Source: an uncultured Holophaga sp. (lineage in GTDB: Bacteria; Acidobacteriota; Holophagae; Holophagales; Holophagaceae). Taken from it: a stretch of 64,000 nt of DNA. Numbering within the stretch: the stretch's first letter is position 1; every line of letters starts with the position of its first letter. Shown here piece after piece: positions 23,805-33,032 of this stretch. The position numbers were made by a program, and so were the translations under genes. A model generated the notes under the pieces. That model worked only from the letters and a program-made list of their open reading frames with translations. It made no database searches and was not told the origin of the DNA. The stretch spans positions 3,376,783 to 3,440,782 of the forward strand of contig NZ_OY781925.1 of the NCBI RefSeq assembly GCF_963677305.1, given 5' to 3'.

Positions 23805-26414
23805 TCAGTCCGCCGCAACGGCGGAGCTGACCCAAGTGCTGAAGCCCCCGGGGTCGGTGTTCACGTTGTGCCCGGTGTCCCAGTCCTCGGCGGCGTCCAC
23901 CTCGCCGGTGCCCAGCAGGTCCTCCAGGCTGGTGGCCAGGTTCACGATGACGATGGCCGAGGTGTCTGTGGCGGTGGTCCCGTCCCGGATGTACCAGTAC
24001 TTGGCCAGGCCGCTGGTGCTGCCCCCCGCCCGTGCCAACCCGATGTAGTACATCGGGTTCATCATGTTGGCCAGGGTCTGCATGCTGCTGGAGATGGAGC
24101 CGCTGCCCACGTACTCGCTGCTGAAGTCCGTGAAGTGCCGGGCGGCGGTGGAGCTGCTGCCGAACTCCAGGACCTCCGCGGTCTGGGAGGTGTTCACGCC
24201 GGAGACAGACGAGGAGAGATCGAAGAAGGCGTCGAAGGCGGGCACGCTCTTGCTGCGGCTGCCGATGTGGCTCAGGTAGTCCGAGAAGGCGAAGGTGGCC
24301 GTCTGGGCGCTGCTGTCCCAGGTGATCCAGGTGTTGGAACTCAGGTAGCTGGTGCGACTGCTGGAGGAGAGGGCGGCCAGATAGGTGGCGGCGGAGGGCT
24401 GCAAGTACTCCACCCGGATGTAATCCAGGATGTTGTCCGCCGTCAGGGATCCGTAGCTGTCCCGGAGCCCAGTGAGCCCCAGGCCCGTCTGGTAGGTCTC
24501 GAAGGCGGTCTGCAGGCTGGCGGACACCGTGCTGTTCACACTGCTGCCGCTGACCGTGAGGCTCCCGTACTCCCACTCATAAGCCATGTCTGCGTGGTCC
24601 AGGTCGGTGATGGGAGACCAGGCCCCCACCGCGAAGATCTGGTCCTTGGCATCGGCCGCGCCGATCCCCGCGAGGTAGCTGTCATAGAGACTGCTGTTGC
24701 CCGAGGCCCCCAGCAGACTCGAGAGCGCTCCCCCGGCACTCCCCCCGGAAGAAATGATGTGGTCCGTATCCCCACTGAAGGTGCCCAGGGAGGCGTTGTA
24801 GCGCAGGAAGCGCACGGCGGCCTTCAGGTCGACCATGGCCGCCGGAGCTTTGCCGTAGTAGTTGCCCGAGCTGCCGTTGTCCCGGCCACGGCAGCCCACC
24901 TCCACCACCACGTACCCCTTGCCCAGAGCGTACTGGCCGTTGGTGCTGCTCACGGAGGTCCCACCCCAGGTGCTGCAGGACATGTAACCCCCCACCCCGA
25001 TGTCGAAGAGGATGGGCATGCCGGAGACGGCGCTCCCGGCCACCGAAGTGGGGATGAAGATGTTCATGCTCTGGTAGGTCTTGTCCACGGGATCAGCGGC
25101 GTAGACCACATTCGGGTAGAGCCGGTAGGTGACGCTGCGGGTGGCGTCCGTAGTGACGCTGACCGTCGCGGTGCTGTAGCTGTAGCTGGACAGGTCCAGG
25201 GAGTAGCTGCCGGAGGCCACCGTCTGGCTGACACTGCCGGAGCTGCTGGCCACATAGGTCGTGTCTCCCCCGTAGGTGGCCGTGAGGGTATAACTCCCCG
25301 TGGCTGTGAAGTGGGTGCTGAGGGTGGCGCTGCCCCCGCTGAGGGTGGCCGAGCCAAGGACTGTGCTCCCCGAGTAGAAGGTCACCGTGCCGGTGGCCGT
25401 GCTCGGACTCACGGTGGCGCTGAGGGCCACCAGGGAACCCGGATAGGCGGTGCTGGAGGCCGTGGCCAGGCTGGTGGTGGTGGAAGTGCCGGTGGTGGTG
25501 CCTGTAACCGTTTCGCCGAGTGCGTCAGAGGTACTGGAGGCATAAGTGCCATCGCCCCCGTAGACTGCCGTGAGACTGTAGGTCCCTGAGCTGCTGAAGG
25601 TGGTGGTCAGGCTGGCGGAACCCCCACTGAGGGTGGCCGTGCCCAGGACCGTGCTGCCCGCGTAGAAAGTCACGGTGCCGCTTGCGGATTCCGGACTGAC
25701 CGTGGCGGTGAGGGTGAGGGTGTCCCCCGCCGTAAGGCTCGTGCTGGATACCCCCAGGGTGGTAGTGCTCGCTGTGAGGCTGGAGGACACGCTCACCGTC
25801 ACGGCACTGGCCGTACTGGAGGCATAGTTGCTGGAACCACCGTAGGTGGCCGTGAGACTGTGGCTGCCGGTGGAACTGAGGGTGGCCGAGAGGGTAGCCA
25901 CGCCGCTGCTGAGGGAGGCGGTCCCCAGGCTGGCGCTGCCGTCATAGAAGGTCACAGTGCCAGTGGCGGCGCTAGGCGATACTGTCGCAGTGAGGATCAG
26001 CGTGCTTCCGGAGCTCACGGAGGTGGCGGAACTGGCAAGGCTCGTACTGGTGGCTGTGAGCGTGGCACTGCTCACCGTCACGGAGGTGCTTGCCGTGCTG
26101 GATCCGGCACTGTTGGTGGCGGTGAGGGTGTAGGTGATGGAGCCAGTCGCCGAAGGGGTCACGCTCACCGAACTGCCGGTGACGGTGCCCACCCCCTGAT
26201 CGATGCTCAGGCTCGTGGCCCCGCTCACAGACCAGGAGAGGGTGAGGCTCCCCCCCAGCGTGAGGCTGGAAGTGGAGGCGGCAAAGGAGCTGATGACCGG
26301 TACGCTGCTGCTTGAAGTGGTCGAAGCGGAACTGCCCGCCCCCCCGCCACAGCCAATCAACACAACCATGCAGAGCGCAAAGAATCCCAGGAACAGCCTG
26401 CGGACCTCGATCAT
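23805..26414 (-). CDS. Secreted lipoprotein: Ig-like repeats fused to a subtype-B tannase-like esterase
   Basis: The 869-aa protein starts with a lipoprotein signal (VVLIGCGGG, Cys ~22). Residues ~40-395 hold one Ig-like segment followed by three Big_3_5-type repeats, each with TATVSP, GTVTFY and a YGG stretch. The C-terminal ~470 residues match the alpha/beta hydrolase of subtype-B tannase: VVEVGCRGRDNG, DLKAAVRFLRYNASLG, nucleophile elbow GGSAGGALSS, DLDHADMAYEWEY and RDGTTATDTS with the likely acid Asp. The catalytic His is probably in DTGHN, since the HSGDYD motif of the other two copies is absent. It likely hydrolyses galloyl or related esters at the cell surface, and the Ig repeats act as a stalk. 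GGAGGGTG precedes ATG 26414. Confidence 0.78.
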   Translation of the reverse strand: MIEVRRLFLGFFALCMVVLIGCGGGAGSSASTTSSSSVPVISSFAASTSSLTLGGSLTLSWSVSGATSLSIDQGVGTVTGSSVSVTPSATGSITYTLTATNSAGSSTASTSVTVSSATLTATSTSLASSATSVSSGSTLILTATVSPSAATGTVTFYDGSASLGTASLSSGVATLSATLSSTGSHSLTATYGGSSNYASSTASAVTVSVSSSLTASTTTLGVSSTSLTAGDTLTLTATVSPESASGTVTFYAGSTVLGTATLSGGSASLTTTFSSSGTYSLTAVYGGDGTYASSTSDALGETVTGTTTGTSTTTSLATASSTAYPGSLVALSATVSPSTATGTVTFYSGSTVLGSATLSGGSATLSTHFTATGSYTLTATYGGDTTYVASSSGSVSQTVASGSYSLDLSSYSYSTATVSVTTDATRSVTYRLYPNVVYAADPVDKTYQSMNIFIPTSVAGSAVSGMPILFDIGVGGYMSCSTWGGTSVSSTNGQYALGKGYVVVEVGCRGRDNGSSGNYYGKAPAAMVDLKAAVRFLRYNASLGTFSGDTDHIISSGGSAGGALSSLLGASGNSSLYDSYLAGIGAADAKDQIFAVGAWSPITDLDHADMAYEWEYGSLTVSGSSVNSTVSASLQTAFETYQTGLGLTGLRDSYGSLTADNILDYIRVEYLQPSAATYLAALSSSSRTSYLSSNTWITWDSSAQTATFAFSDYLSHIGSRSKSVPAFDAFFDLSSSVSGVNTSQTAEVLEFGSSSTAARHFTDFSSEYVGSGSISSSMQTLANMMNPMYYIGLARAGGSTSGLAKYWYIRDGTTATDTSAIVIVNLATSLEDLLGTGEVDAAEDWDTGHNVNTDPGGFSTWVSSAVAAD
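25219..26070 (-). repeat. Three Ig-like (Big_3_5) coding repeats within the tannase-like gene
   Basis: Three in-frame repeats of about 280-290 bp each encode domains sharing TATVSP or SATVSP, GTVTFYxGS and YGG motifs. The second and third are closer to each other (GSTVLGTATLSGGSA versus GSTVLGSATLSGGSA) than to the first. This points to internal duplication. Confidence 0.8.
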
Positions 26415-26676
26415 GTCACCCTCCGGCAATAGGAGCTTGAGAGACACTATTGATCACGGCCAACAGCCCTGTTCCTGAACACCGTGGAACGGTTGTCAGC
26501 CCTTGCCCGGCAGCCAACCACAGACGCCCAATGATCCGGTGGATGGTCCACCAGTACTGGGTGCCGATACCCATACCCCTGCCCTTCATCCCCTGTGCAG
26601 GAGCTGAGCCTCCGAGGGCGGTCAGAGGCTCGCCACCTAGCCAAACCCAGCCTTCACTGGCAGAATAGCCCCTCGG

Positions 26677-26752
26677 GGTCCCGTAGCTCAGGGGATAGAG
26701 CAACCGCCTCCTAAGCGGTAGGTCGGCAGTTCGATTCTGCCCGGGACCACCA
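26677..26752 (+). tRNA. tRNA-Arg (anticodon CCT)
   Basis: The 76-nt cloverleaf includes an encoded CCA end. The acceptor stem is GGTCCCG/CGGGACC with discriminator A, and the D arm is GCTC-AGGGGATA-GAGC. The anticodon arm ACCGC-CTCCTAA-GCGGT gives anticodon CCT, which reads AGG. The T arm is GGCAG-TTCGATT-CTGCC. A 9-bp terminator hairpin follows. Confidence 0.95.
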
Positions 26753-26758
26753 GGAGCC

Positions 26759-26790
26759 AGAAGCCCGGAACCGCATGGTGACGGGCTTCT
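26759..26790 (+). terminator. Terminator after tRNA-Arg
   Basis: A perfect 9-bp stem AGAAGCCCG/CGGGCTTCT with a 14-nt loop is followed by CTTCT, starting 6 nt after the tRNA CCA end. Confidence 0.7.
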
Positions 26791-26859
26791 CTTCTATCCA
26801 GGCGCCCGGAAGGTGAATCAGGCTGACAAGGATCCCAGACACGGTCTGAGGCCCTGAGG

Positions 26860-27153
26860 TCACGCCAGCAACCGGGCACCCTCTGGTTCAGCGTGGGTGC
26901 GGGGCAACCCGATCCTATCCTGGTGCTTCTGAATCCATGCATCAAAGGATGCCTGCGCGGCGGAGCACCGCCGTATCCCCGTCATGAGCGTGAAGCACTC
27001 CCAAACCATATCCACCCAGGTGAGATAGCGGATGAGGCGGGTGCTTGGGTAGCGCACCGTGTCATACGCCAGCTGATCTTCCGGTGTGCGCCCATGCGCC
27101 CTGCTGTATGCCACAAAGAGTGGATCAAGCGCGAGAACATTCATGGACTTCAC
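26860..27153 (-). CDS. Small hypothetical protein next to tRNA-Arg
   Basis: The 97-aa frame was not recognised. It begins VKSMNVLALDPLFVAYSRAH and continues with DTVRYPSTRLIRYLTWVDMVWECF, a pattern with a real-protein amino-acid mix rather than shadow composition. It is cytoplasmic with no membrane segment. The start is GTG 27153 with GGAGG 6 nt upstream; the ATG at 27144 is an alternative. It lies ~110 bp from the 3' end of a tRNA in a locally less GC-rich stretch, a typical place for integrated elements, but no integrase or att repeat was found. Confidence 0.55.
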   Translation of the reverse strand: MKSMNVLALDPLFVAYSRAHGRTPEDQLAYDTVRYPSTRLIRYLTWVDMVWECFTLMTGIRRCSAAQASFDAWIQKHQDRIGLPRTHAEPEGARLLA

Positions 27154-27508
27154 GGAACACCTCCGACCTCGGACTGGGCAACAATTCCCCGCCAAGGCGA
27201 AGCAAGCACCATTCACGCCAAGCAGGCGGTTGTCTTATGCCTTCCATCCCCATGGGGCGCCCGACCTCACGCGGAAAGTGCGATGGGTGCTCCGTGCATG
27301 GCGAGGCGCACCCCCCAGGACCTGCCTGCCGTGCCCCTACACCACTCGAATAGGCCAGTGGCTGACGAAACCTGAGCTTTGTCGACAACCAGGCGACAAG
27401 TAAGGACAGACCAGAGACCCCGGAAACCTCGAAGCTGGGCAGAGCAGGAGACAAATAGCTGTTGCAGATTCGTCTGAATCCGGATCCCATGCCCTCGGGA
27501 GCCAGACC
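27154..27508. other. Gene-free stretch (355 nt)
   Basis: Open frames here have the composition of random GC-rich sequence and lack ribosome sites. It separates the divergent genes at 26860-27153 and 27509-27643 and presumably holds their promoters. I see no clear element in it. Confidence 0.4.
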
Positions 27509-27643
27509 ATGCCCAACGCCTCCGATCCCAACCGCCCCCCCGCCCGCAAGCTCCAGGCCCTTGCGGTGGGGACTGTCCTCGTCATCCTCCTGGTTTCAGC
27601 CATCCTCTTCATCGTGGCCCGGCTCCGCTTCCTGTTCTCCTGA
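27509..27643 (+). CDS. Small single-pass membrane protein (44 aa)
   Basis: A short basic N-terminus (MPNASDPNRPPARKLQAL) is followed by one membrane helix, GTVLVILLVSAILFIVARL, and a short tail RFLFS. GGGAG lies 8 nt before the ATG. It ends 37 nt before the substrate-binding protein gene on the same strand, so the two may be co-transcribed. The function is unknown. Confidence 0.55.
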   Translation: MPNASDPNRPPARKLQALAVGTVLVILLVSAILFIVARLRFLFS

Positions 27644-27680
27644 GTGGCCCGCCGGGTTTTCCGCTCTGCGGGAGGCCCCC

Positions 27681-28403
27681 ATGCCCGTGCCCCGACTGCT
27701 CCTCTCCTCTGCCGGAATGCTGCTCACAGCTTGCGCCCTGTGCGCCCAGGAGCGGTCCATGGTCCTGGTGGCCGATGCGGAGAAGCGGAACGGCTTCCTG
27801 GAGGAGACCGCCCGTGCGGCCTTCGCCAGGGTCGGGTACCGGGTCAGGGTCGAGTACCTCCCCTGGCCGCGGGCTCTCAGCCAAGTCATGAATGGGGGCC
27901 CTGGTGCCCTCCTGGGGGTCTACTACACCCCCGAGAGGGCCAAGCACATGCTCTACTCCGAACCCATCGGCACCAGCGAGCTCATCTTCTTCAGGCGCCG
28001 GGGCACCCCCTTCGTCTTCCGGAGGCTGGCTGATCTGGATGGCCGCTCAGTGGGCACCATCACCGGCGCGGCCTACACAACCGACTTCGATCACGCAGTG
28101 TCCTTCCGCCGGGAACCGGTGGCGGATGTGGCGACGAACATCCGCAAACTGCTGGCCGGACGGATCGACCTGGTCATCGAGAAGCGGGAAGTGTTCCTCG
28201 ACACGCTGAGGACGCGCTTCCCCAGGCAGGCCTCCACCATCGAGGCCCTGCCGGTCCCCTTGACCGGCATCCGTTTCCACCTGGCGATTTCCCGGAGCAG
28301 CCCCGGTGCCGAGGCCTGCATCGCCGATTTCAACCGGGGCCTGGGCCTCCTCAAGGCCGAAGGAACGGCCAGAAGGATACGGGAACGCTCCCCCCACGAG
28401 TGA
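27681..28403 (+). CDS. Periplasmic substrate-binding protein (SBP_bac_3 type)
   Basis: The 240-aa protein has a signal sequence that could be lipoprotein-type (MLLTAC, Cys ~18). It then shows the family-3 solute-binding fold: FLEETARAAFARVGYRVRVEYLPWPRAL, YTPERAKHMLYSEPIGTSEL and GRSVGTITGAAY. This branch of about 230-residue proteins is often an orphan, without permease genes, and none is found here. It converges on the hybrid histidine kinase gene (8-nt gap), so it might deliver a ligand signal rather than import. GGAGG lies 5 nt upstream of the ATG. Confidence 0.82.
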   Translation: MPVPRLLLSSAGMLLTACALCAQERSMVLVADAEKRNGFLEETARAAFARVGYRVRVEYLPWPRALSQVMNGGPGALLGVYYTPERAKHMLYSEPIGTSELIFFRRRGTPFVFRRLADLDGRSVGTITGAAYTTDFDHAVSFRREPVADVATNIRKLLAGRIDLVIEKREVFLDTLRTRFPRQASTIEALPVPLTGIRFHLAISRSSPGAEACIADFNRGLGLLKAEGTARRIRERSPHE

Positions 28404-28410
28404 GACGGCC

Positions 28411-30651
28411 TCAACTCCGGTCCAGGATCTGCCGGATGCGGGATAGCAGCTCCCCGGGCTGGAAGGGCTTCATGATCAGATCGGCCCCGGGATCCAGTTC
28501 GCCGAGGCTCTGGATGACCTCCGGAGGGTAGCCGCTCATGAAGAGGAAGGGCAGCCCAGGCACCCTGGTATGGAGCGCCTCGAAGAGCTCCCGGCCATTG
28601 ACCTTGGGCATCCGGAGATCGGACAGGATGAGCCGGATCCCCGGGGCGTGCTCCTCATAGACGGCCTGGGCCTCAAGTCCGTCCCGGGCCTCGAGGACTG
28701 CATACCCGTGGGCAGCAAGTACCGAGGCCACGACCCGGCGCACCGCATCCTCGTCCTCCACCAGCAGGATGGTCTCCTTCCCCCGGAGTTCACCGGGATC
28801 CAGCCTCGCGGGGAGCGTCTGAGCACTCTCCGCCTCCGGGGCCAGGGGGAGGTATACGCGGAAGGTGGTCCCCCTGCCCGGTTCACTGTAGACCGTGATA
28901 TGGCCACGGTGCTGCTGGACGATGCCGTAAACGATGGCCAGACCAAGACCTGTCCCCTTGCCCACGGCCTTGGTCGAGAAGAAGGGATCAAAGATCCTGG
29001 CCCGGGTGGCCTCATCCATGCCACTCCCGGTATCCGAGACCACGACGCTGGCCCAGGGTCCAGGGGTCCCGAAGCCGTGGAGGCGCACGAAGTCCTCGTC
29101 CATCTCCAGACCCTCGGTGATGATGCAGAGCAGCCCCCCCGCACCCATGGCGTCCCTGGCATTGGTGGCCAGGTTCATCAAGACCTGCTCGATCTGGCCC
29201 TCATCGACTCTGACCGGCAGCCCCTCCGCACAGATCCGGGCCACGAGGGTGATGTCCTCCCCGATCACCCGCCGGAGGAAGGTCTCGACCCGCTGCACCA
29301 GGCCGTTCAGCTCCACCAGCTCGGTGCGGATGGCCTGTCGCCGGCTGAAGGCCAGGAGGCCCCGGGTCAGCTGGGTGGCCCGCGACACGGCATTGCGGAT
29401 CTGCTCCAGCTTCTCCAGCCCTGGAGAGCCCAAGGACACGTCCTCCTCCAGGAGTTCGGCATAGGAGCCCATGACCTGGAGCAGGTTGTTGAAGTCATGG
29501 GCGATGCCCCCGGCCAGGAGCCCCAGGGACTCCATCTTCTGGCTGTGGCGGAGCTGCTCCTCCAGCCGATGGCGTTCGGAGACATCCCGGACCGCGGACA
29601 TCACGAAGAGACGGCCCTCGACCGCGTAGGAGTTGGCGCTCACTTCCACCGGGATCCGGCGCCCATCGCGGGCCAGGTACGTCGTACCGAGGAGCACCGG
29701 CTCCCCACGCTCCAGACGCCCCTTCATGGCATCGATCTCCGGCCAGTCTTCCTCGGTGATCAGATCATAGGGGCTCTTGGCCAGCAGCTCCTCCCGGCTA
29801 TAGCCCAGCATCCGGCAAGCCGTCTCGTTCACCTCCAGGAGGGGGGTCTGCATGGTGTGGGGGGACAGCTCCCGCATGAAGACCGCCTCACTGGAGCCAT
29901 CGAAGAGCGCCCTGAAGCGCTGCTCCGATTCCATGGTGCGACGGTAACGCTGATCCAGGAGGCCCACCATCTCCCGGATCGCCTGGTGCAGGCTGTGCAT
30001 CTCCCTGCAGGGGGGCTCCCGCCAGGGCTCGTCCCAAGCGGCATCTCCCCTGGCCACCCGGCCGGCAAAACGCTCGAGGTTCCGGATGGGCCTCACGACC
30101 AGCACCCAGATGAGGGCGTACAGACCGACCACCAGGAGGCCATCGAAGGCCAGGAGCCCCAGGAAGAGGGTCCTGCGAATCAGGGACAGCTCCTCTTCCA
30201 TGGGCCTGGGGCTCCAGAAGACCTCCAGGGTGCCCAAGGTCTGCCCCTCCATGAGAATGGGCAGGGCCTCGATCCTGACCCCCGTCCCTTCCACCCTCCC
30301 ACTGACCAGGCTCCGCCCCCCTCCTTCCACCCGGACCCGGGCCCCCACCACGGCCCGATCCTTCACCAAGGTATCCAGCAGTCTCCGGATCTGCAGGTCA
30401 TCCAGGTTCCACAGGGGAAGCGACAGGGCCTCAACCGCTGTCCGGATCTTGGTATCCAGGGAGGCGCTGACCCGGCGGACCTCGCGCTGCCTCAGGACCT
30501 GGAAGGTCACAGCCCCGGACACCCCCAAGACCACCGAGGAGGTGACCAGGAGGATGATGCCGAGGAAGAAGGCCAGGGAGCGTCGGGCGAGAAAGGACAA
30601 GGGGGAACCGGAGAGGTGGCGTCTCTGGTTGTTTCGGCAGGACAACAGCAA
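28411..30651 (-). CDS. Hybrid sensor histidine kinase with PAS and receiver domains
   Basis: The 746-aa protein has two membrane helices (~28-50 and ~162-185) bounding a periplasmic sensor region, then a HAMP linker, a PAS domain (~240-365) and HisKA with [14 protein letters not shown]. The ATPase domain carries [18 protein letters not shown] and [13 protein letters not shown], and a C-terminal REC domain has Asp in [16 protein letters not shown]-type kinases with attached REC usually feed a phosphorelay. The listed start is TTG 30651 with only a weak ribosome site, so the N-terminus is uncertain. Its neighbour is a convergent orphan binding protein that could be a sensory partner. Confidence 0.88.
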   Translation of the reverse strand: MLLSCRNNQRRHLSGSPLSFLARRSLAFFLGIILLVTSSVVLGVSGAVTFQVLRQREVRRVSASLDTKIRTAVEALSLPLWNLDDLQIRRLLDTLVKDRAVVGARVRVEGGGRSLVSGRVEGTGVRIEALPILMEGQTLGTLEVFWSPRPMEEELSLIRRTLFLGLLAFDGLLVVGLYALIWVLVVRPIRNLERFAGRVARGDAAWDEPWREPPCREMHSLHQAIREMVGLLDQRYRRTMESEQRFRALFDGSSEAVFMRELSPHTMQTPLLEVNETACRMLGYSREELLAKSPYDLITEEDWPEIDAMKGRLERGEPVLLGTTYLARDGRRIPVEVSANSYAVEGRLFVMSAVRDVSERHRLEEQLRHSQKMESLGLLAGGIAHDFNNLLQVMGSYAELLEEDVSLGSPGLEKLEQIRNAVSRATQLTRGLLAFSRRQAIRTELVELNGLVQRVETFLRRVIGEDITLVARICAEGLPVRVDEGQIEQVLMNLATNARDAMGAGGLLCIITEGLEMDEDFVRLHGFGTPGPWASVVVSDTGSGMDEATRARIFDPFFSTKAVGKGTGLGLAIVYGIVQQHRGHITVYSEPGRGTTFRVYLPLAPEAESAQTLPARLDPGELRGKETILLVEDEDAVRRVVASVLAAHGYAVLEARDGLEAQAVYEEHAPGIRLILSDLRMPKVNGRELFEALHTRVPGLPFLFMSGYPPEVIQSLGELDPGADLIMKPFQPGELLSRIRQILDRS

Positions 30652-30721
30652 ACCTGAGTCATAGGGCCTCCCGGAGCGCTCTCTGGGCTCTGCGGCACCG
30701 GGAACGGGAAGCCGAACGCCA

Positions 30722-30752
30722 AGGGCCCCCGCGCCCGAAGGCGGAGGGGCCT
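30722..30752 (-). terminator. GC-rich hairpin downstream of tannase 2
   Basis: Read on the minus strand, AGGCCCCTCCGCC pairs imperfectly with GGCGCGGGGGCCCT around a TTCG loop, and TTGG follows. It lies 65 nt after the tannase stop at 30817, in the 165-nt spacer before the kinase gene. Confidence 0.5.
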
Positions 30753-30816
30753 CTCAGGAGGCGGGGAGCCAGACTGGCTCAGCCCCTCACCTCCCGATTC
30801 ACAGGAACCGGGGTCC

Positions 30817-32643
30817 TCAGAGCGGATTGGCGGCGAGCTGCTCAGCGAACCAGGCGAAGGCCTCGCTGGCGTCGTAGTCGCCGCTATGCGGGGTCAGGTA
30901 GGGGAACTTGAAGTCGAGACCCTTGACATTGGCATTGTTCTCGATGGCGTATTTGAGCACCATCTGAATCGCGAAAGAGGTATCCCGGTCGATCATGCCG
31001 TGACGAACGTACCAGTAGGGCGCAGGACTGGCGTTCGAGCTGATCAGATAAGGAATGGGGCTGCTCATCTTGAGCTGCTTGGCCAGGGACAGGCCGACGC
31101 TGGTGGCCAGATACTGGTTCCAGGTCAGCCCGGTATCGAAGAGGCCCGAGCCATCACCCACAAGGGTGTTGTTGTTCCACGACCACTCAGAGAAATTGGA
31201 GTAGACCGTGCTGGCGCTGGTAGAGCCATAGAGGTTGGACTCTCCGGAATTGGTGCTCGTGACGCCATTGGCCCCCACCGCGTCAAAGGCAACCACGGTT
31301 TTGAGCTGGGTGAGGCTGGTGACGAACTTCAGGTAATTCGTGTAGTCGATGGTCGCAACTCGCGCACTGGTTCCGGTACCTGTCAGGGTCAGCCAATCGT
31401 TAGACAGGACCTTGGTGGTCGTCGCGTAGGGGGGGCGGAAATCGACGGAGACATTGGTGAAGGTGTCACCGTAGGCAGGAACCGTAGCCTTGCTGGTGCT
31501 GGTGCCGCTGCTGACGGTCAGGGTCCCCTCAGCCAGCCGATCATTGATATCCGACTCCACTTGGGCCATGACGAGACTGGGGATCTTTTCGGCGGTGAAT
31601 GCAGATCCATCCTCCAGCTTCAGGCCCAGGCTTGCCACGTAGGCTGGGAAGTTGCTCGCAATTGCGACCGATGCCGCTTGGGAGTTGGAGTCGTTGGCAT
31701 AGTCCACGGAATTCAGTGCCGGTGTAAGAGGCAAGGTGGTCGCCACGCCGTTGAGTGTAATGTCATTCGTCAATCCACGGATTGCATTGAACTGATACTC
31801 ATAGCCCTCGTCAGCATGTGCCAGATTGTTGATTGGGCAATAAGCCTGAACAACAAAAGGCTTGTCGCTGAGTGTACTGATGAAGGTAGATCCGGAAGCC
31901 TTGATGCCGGCTGCACCGATCGACGCCAGATCAGCGTTGTAGTCAGAGCTATCAGCGCTCGCCCCGACCGTGGTCACCAGACCACCGCCCCCACTGGTCC
32001 CATCGATAATGATGCGCTCGGCGGAACCGGACATGAGGGTATCATTGAGCCTCATGTACCGGATGGCCGCCTTGGCGTCCACGATGCAGGCAGGGGCCTT
32101 GCCGGCATAGGTGCCGTCCGCGGCCACGGCCATCCGGCCCCGGGTGCCGACGCTGGCGATGATGTACCCGGCCTTCAGGGCATAGGCAATCGGTGTCGTG
32201 TCGTTGCTGGTGAAGCTGGCCCCGTCGGTGATGGGGTCCTTGACCACGCTGAAGAACCAGCCGCCGTTGTTGAACTGCATCCAGATGGCAGTCTTCTGAT
32301 CGCTGGCCGAAGTCTCGGGAACGTAGACGTACATCTCCTCCATCTCGTACCCGTCGGTCAGCGTTGTGGAGCCCATCATGGATGATTGGGTGAGCGCCAT
32401 CTGTACGGGGTTCGCGACATATTTGATGGGGCCATACTTGCGGACTGCCATGTCGGTGCCGTCAACGCTGACCGTGATGGAGGTATAGGCCGTGGCGTCG
32501 AACTTGAGCGACGTGTCGTAGTCTCCGGTGGGCGTGCTGGCCTGGGTGGGCGTGCTGCTGCTTCCGCCGCATCCGATGCCCAGCAGGGTGGTACCCAGGA
32601 GCAGGCCCAGGGGGACCAGGGTCTTGAGGTTCGCTTTGCGCAT
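30817..32643 (-). CDS. Secreted subtype-B tannase (lipoprotein), copy 2
   Basis: The 608-aa protein has a lipoprotein signal (TTLLGIGCGGS). The rest follows the known Lactobacillus tannase order: VASVGTRGRMAV, DAKAAIRYMRLN, nucleophile elbow GTSGGGGLVTTVGAS, YCPINNLAHADEGYEYQFN and RHGMIDRDTSFAIQ with the acid Asp. HSGDYDASEAFAW supplies the catalytic His. It should hydrolyse galloyl esters such as tannic acid or methyl gallate to gallate outside the cytoplasm. It is a close paralogue of the gene at 46283-48073, and both are divergent from a LytS/LytTR pair. ATG 32643 has GGAGG 9 nt upstream. Its stop is followed by a hairpin. Confidence 0.88.
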   Translation of the reverse strand: MRKANLKTLVPLGLLLGTTLLGIGCGGSSSTPTQASTPTGDYDTSLKFDATAYTSITVSVDGTDMAVRKYGPIKYVANPVQMALTQSSMMGSTTLTDGYEMEEMYVYVPETSASDQKTAIWMQFNNGGWFFSVVKDPITDGASFTSNDTTPIAYALKAGYIIASVGTRGRMAVAADGTYAGKAPACIVDAKAAIRYMRLNDTLMSGSAERIIIDGTSGGGGLVTTVGASADSSDYNADLASIGAAGIKASGSTFISTLSDKPFVVQAYCPINNLAHADEGYEYQFNAIRGLTNDITLNGVATTLPLTPALNSVDYANDSNSQAASVAIASNFPAYVASLGLKLEDGSAFTAEKIPSLVMAQVESDINDRLAEGTLTVSSGTSTSKATVPAYGDTFTNVSVDFRPPYATTTKVLSNDWLTLTGTGTSARVATIDYTNYLKFVTSLTQLKTVVAFDAVGANGVTSTNSGESNLYGSTSASTVYSNFSEWSWNNNTLVGDGSGLFDTGLTWNQYLATSVGLSLAKQLKMSSPIPYLISSNASPAPYWYVRHGMIDRDTSFAIQMVLKYAIENNANVKGLDFKFPYLTPHSGDYDASEAFAWFAEQLAANPL

Positions 32644-33032
32644 GGTGTTGCACCTCCATGGAGAGTGGTTGGGATGGCGATCGAGGAGACCGGGTCCCAC
32701 CCCCGCCGAGGAGAGGGGATGGACCAGGACACCAGGCAAAGCTCCTCCGTGCCTCAGTCAGAGGCATGGGCGGGCTCACGGGGACTGCGGGGAATGGCTT
32801 GGCATCAGGTTGCTGCCCTGGGACCAGGAGCGTCAATCCGGGAGCCCGGGGCCACCCTGGAGACCACCCCAACCCACCCGATCCACCCCCGAACTGCGGA
32901 ATCAGACAGTCCAACCGTCATGCAATGCCGCCCACCGCCAGAGAAACCTCCTCGACAGGCTCCCACTTGGCTATTTTTGATAGGATCCCCTGCCCGGGAG
33001 CCTGTCCATTCCCCGTCGGAAGTCCCCCCTCC
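32644..33032. promoter_or_regulatory. Divergent regulatory region between tannase 2 and its two-component system
   Basis: This 389-nt region has no gene. It shares with the equivalent spacer at 48074-48439 an 11-mer GGTTGGGATGG (32667-32677), 24 bp from the tannase ATG, and a related element ACCGTCATGCAAT (32914-32926). Tandem ACAGTCCAA/ACCGTCATG segments at ~32906-32922 are loosely like LytTR direct repeats. Confidence 0.4.
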
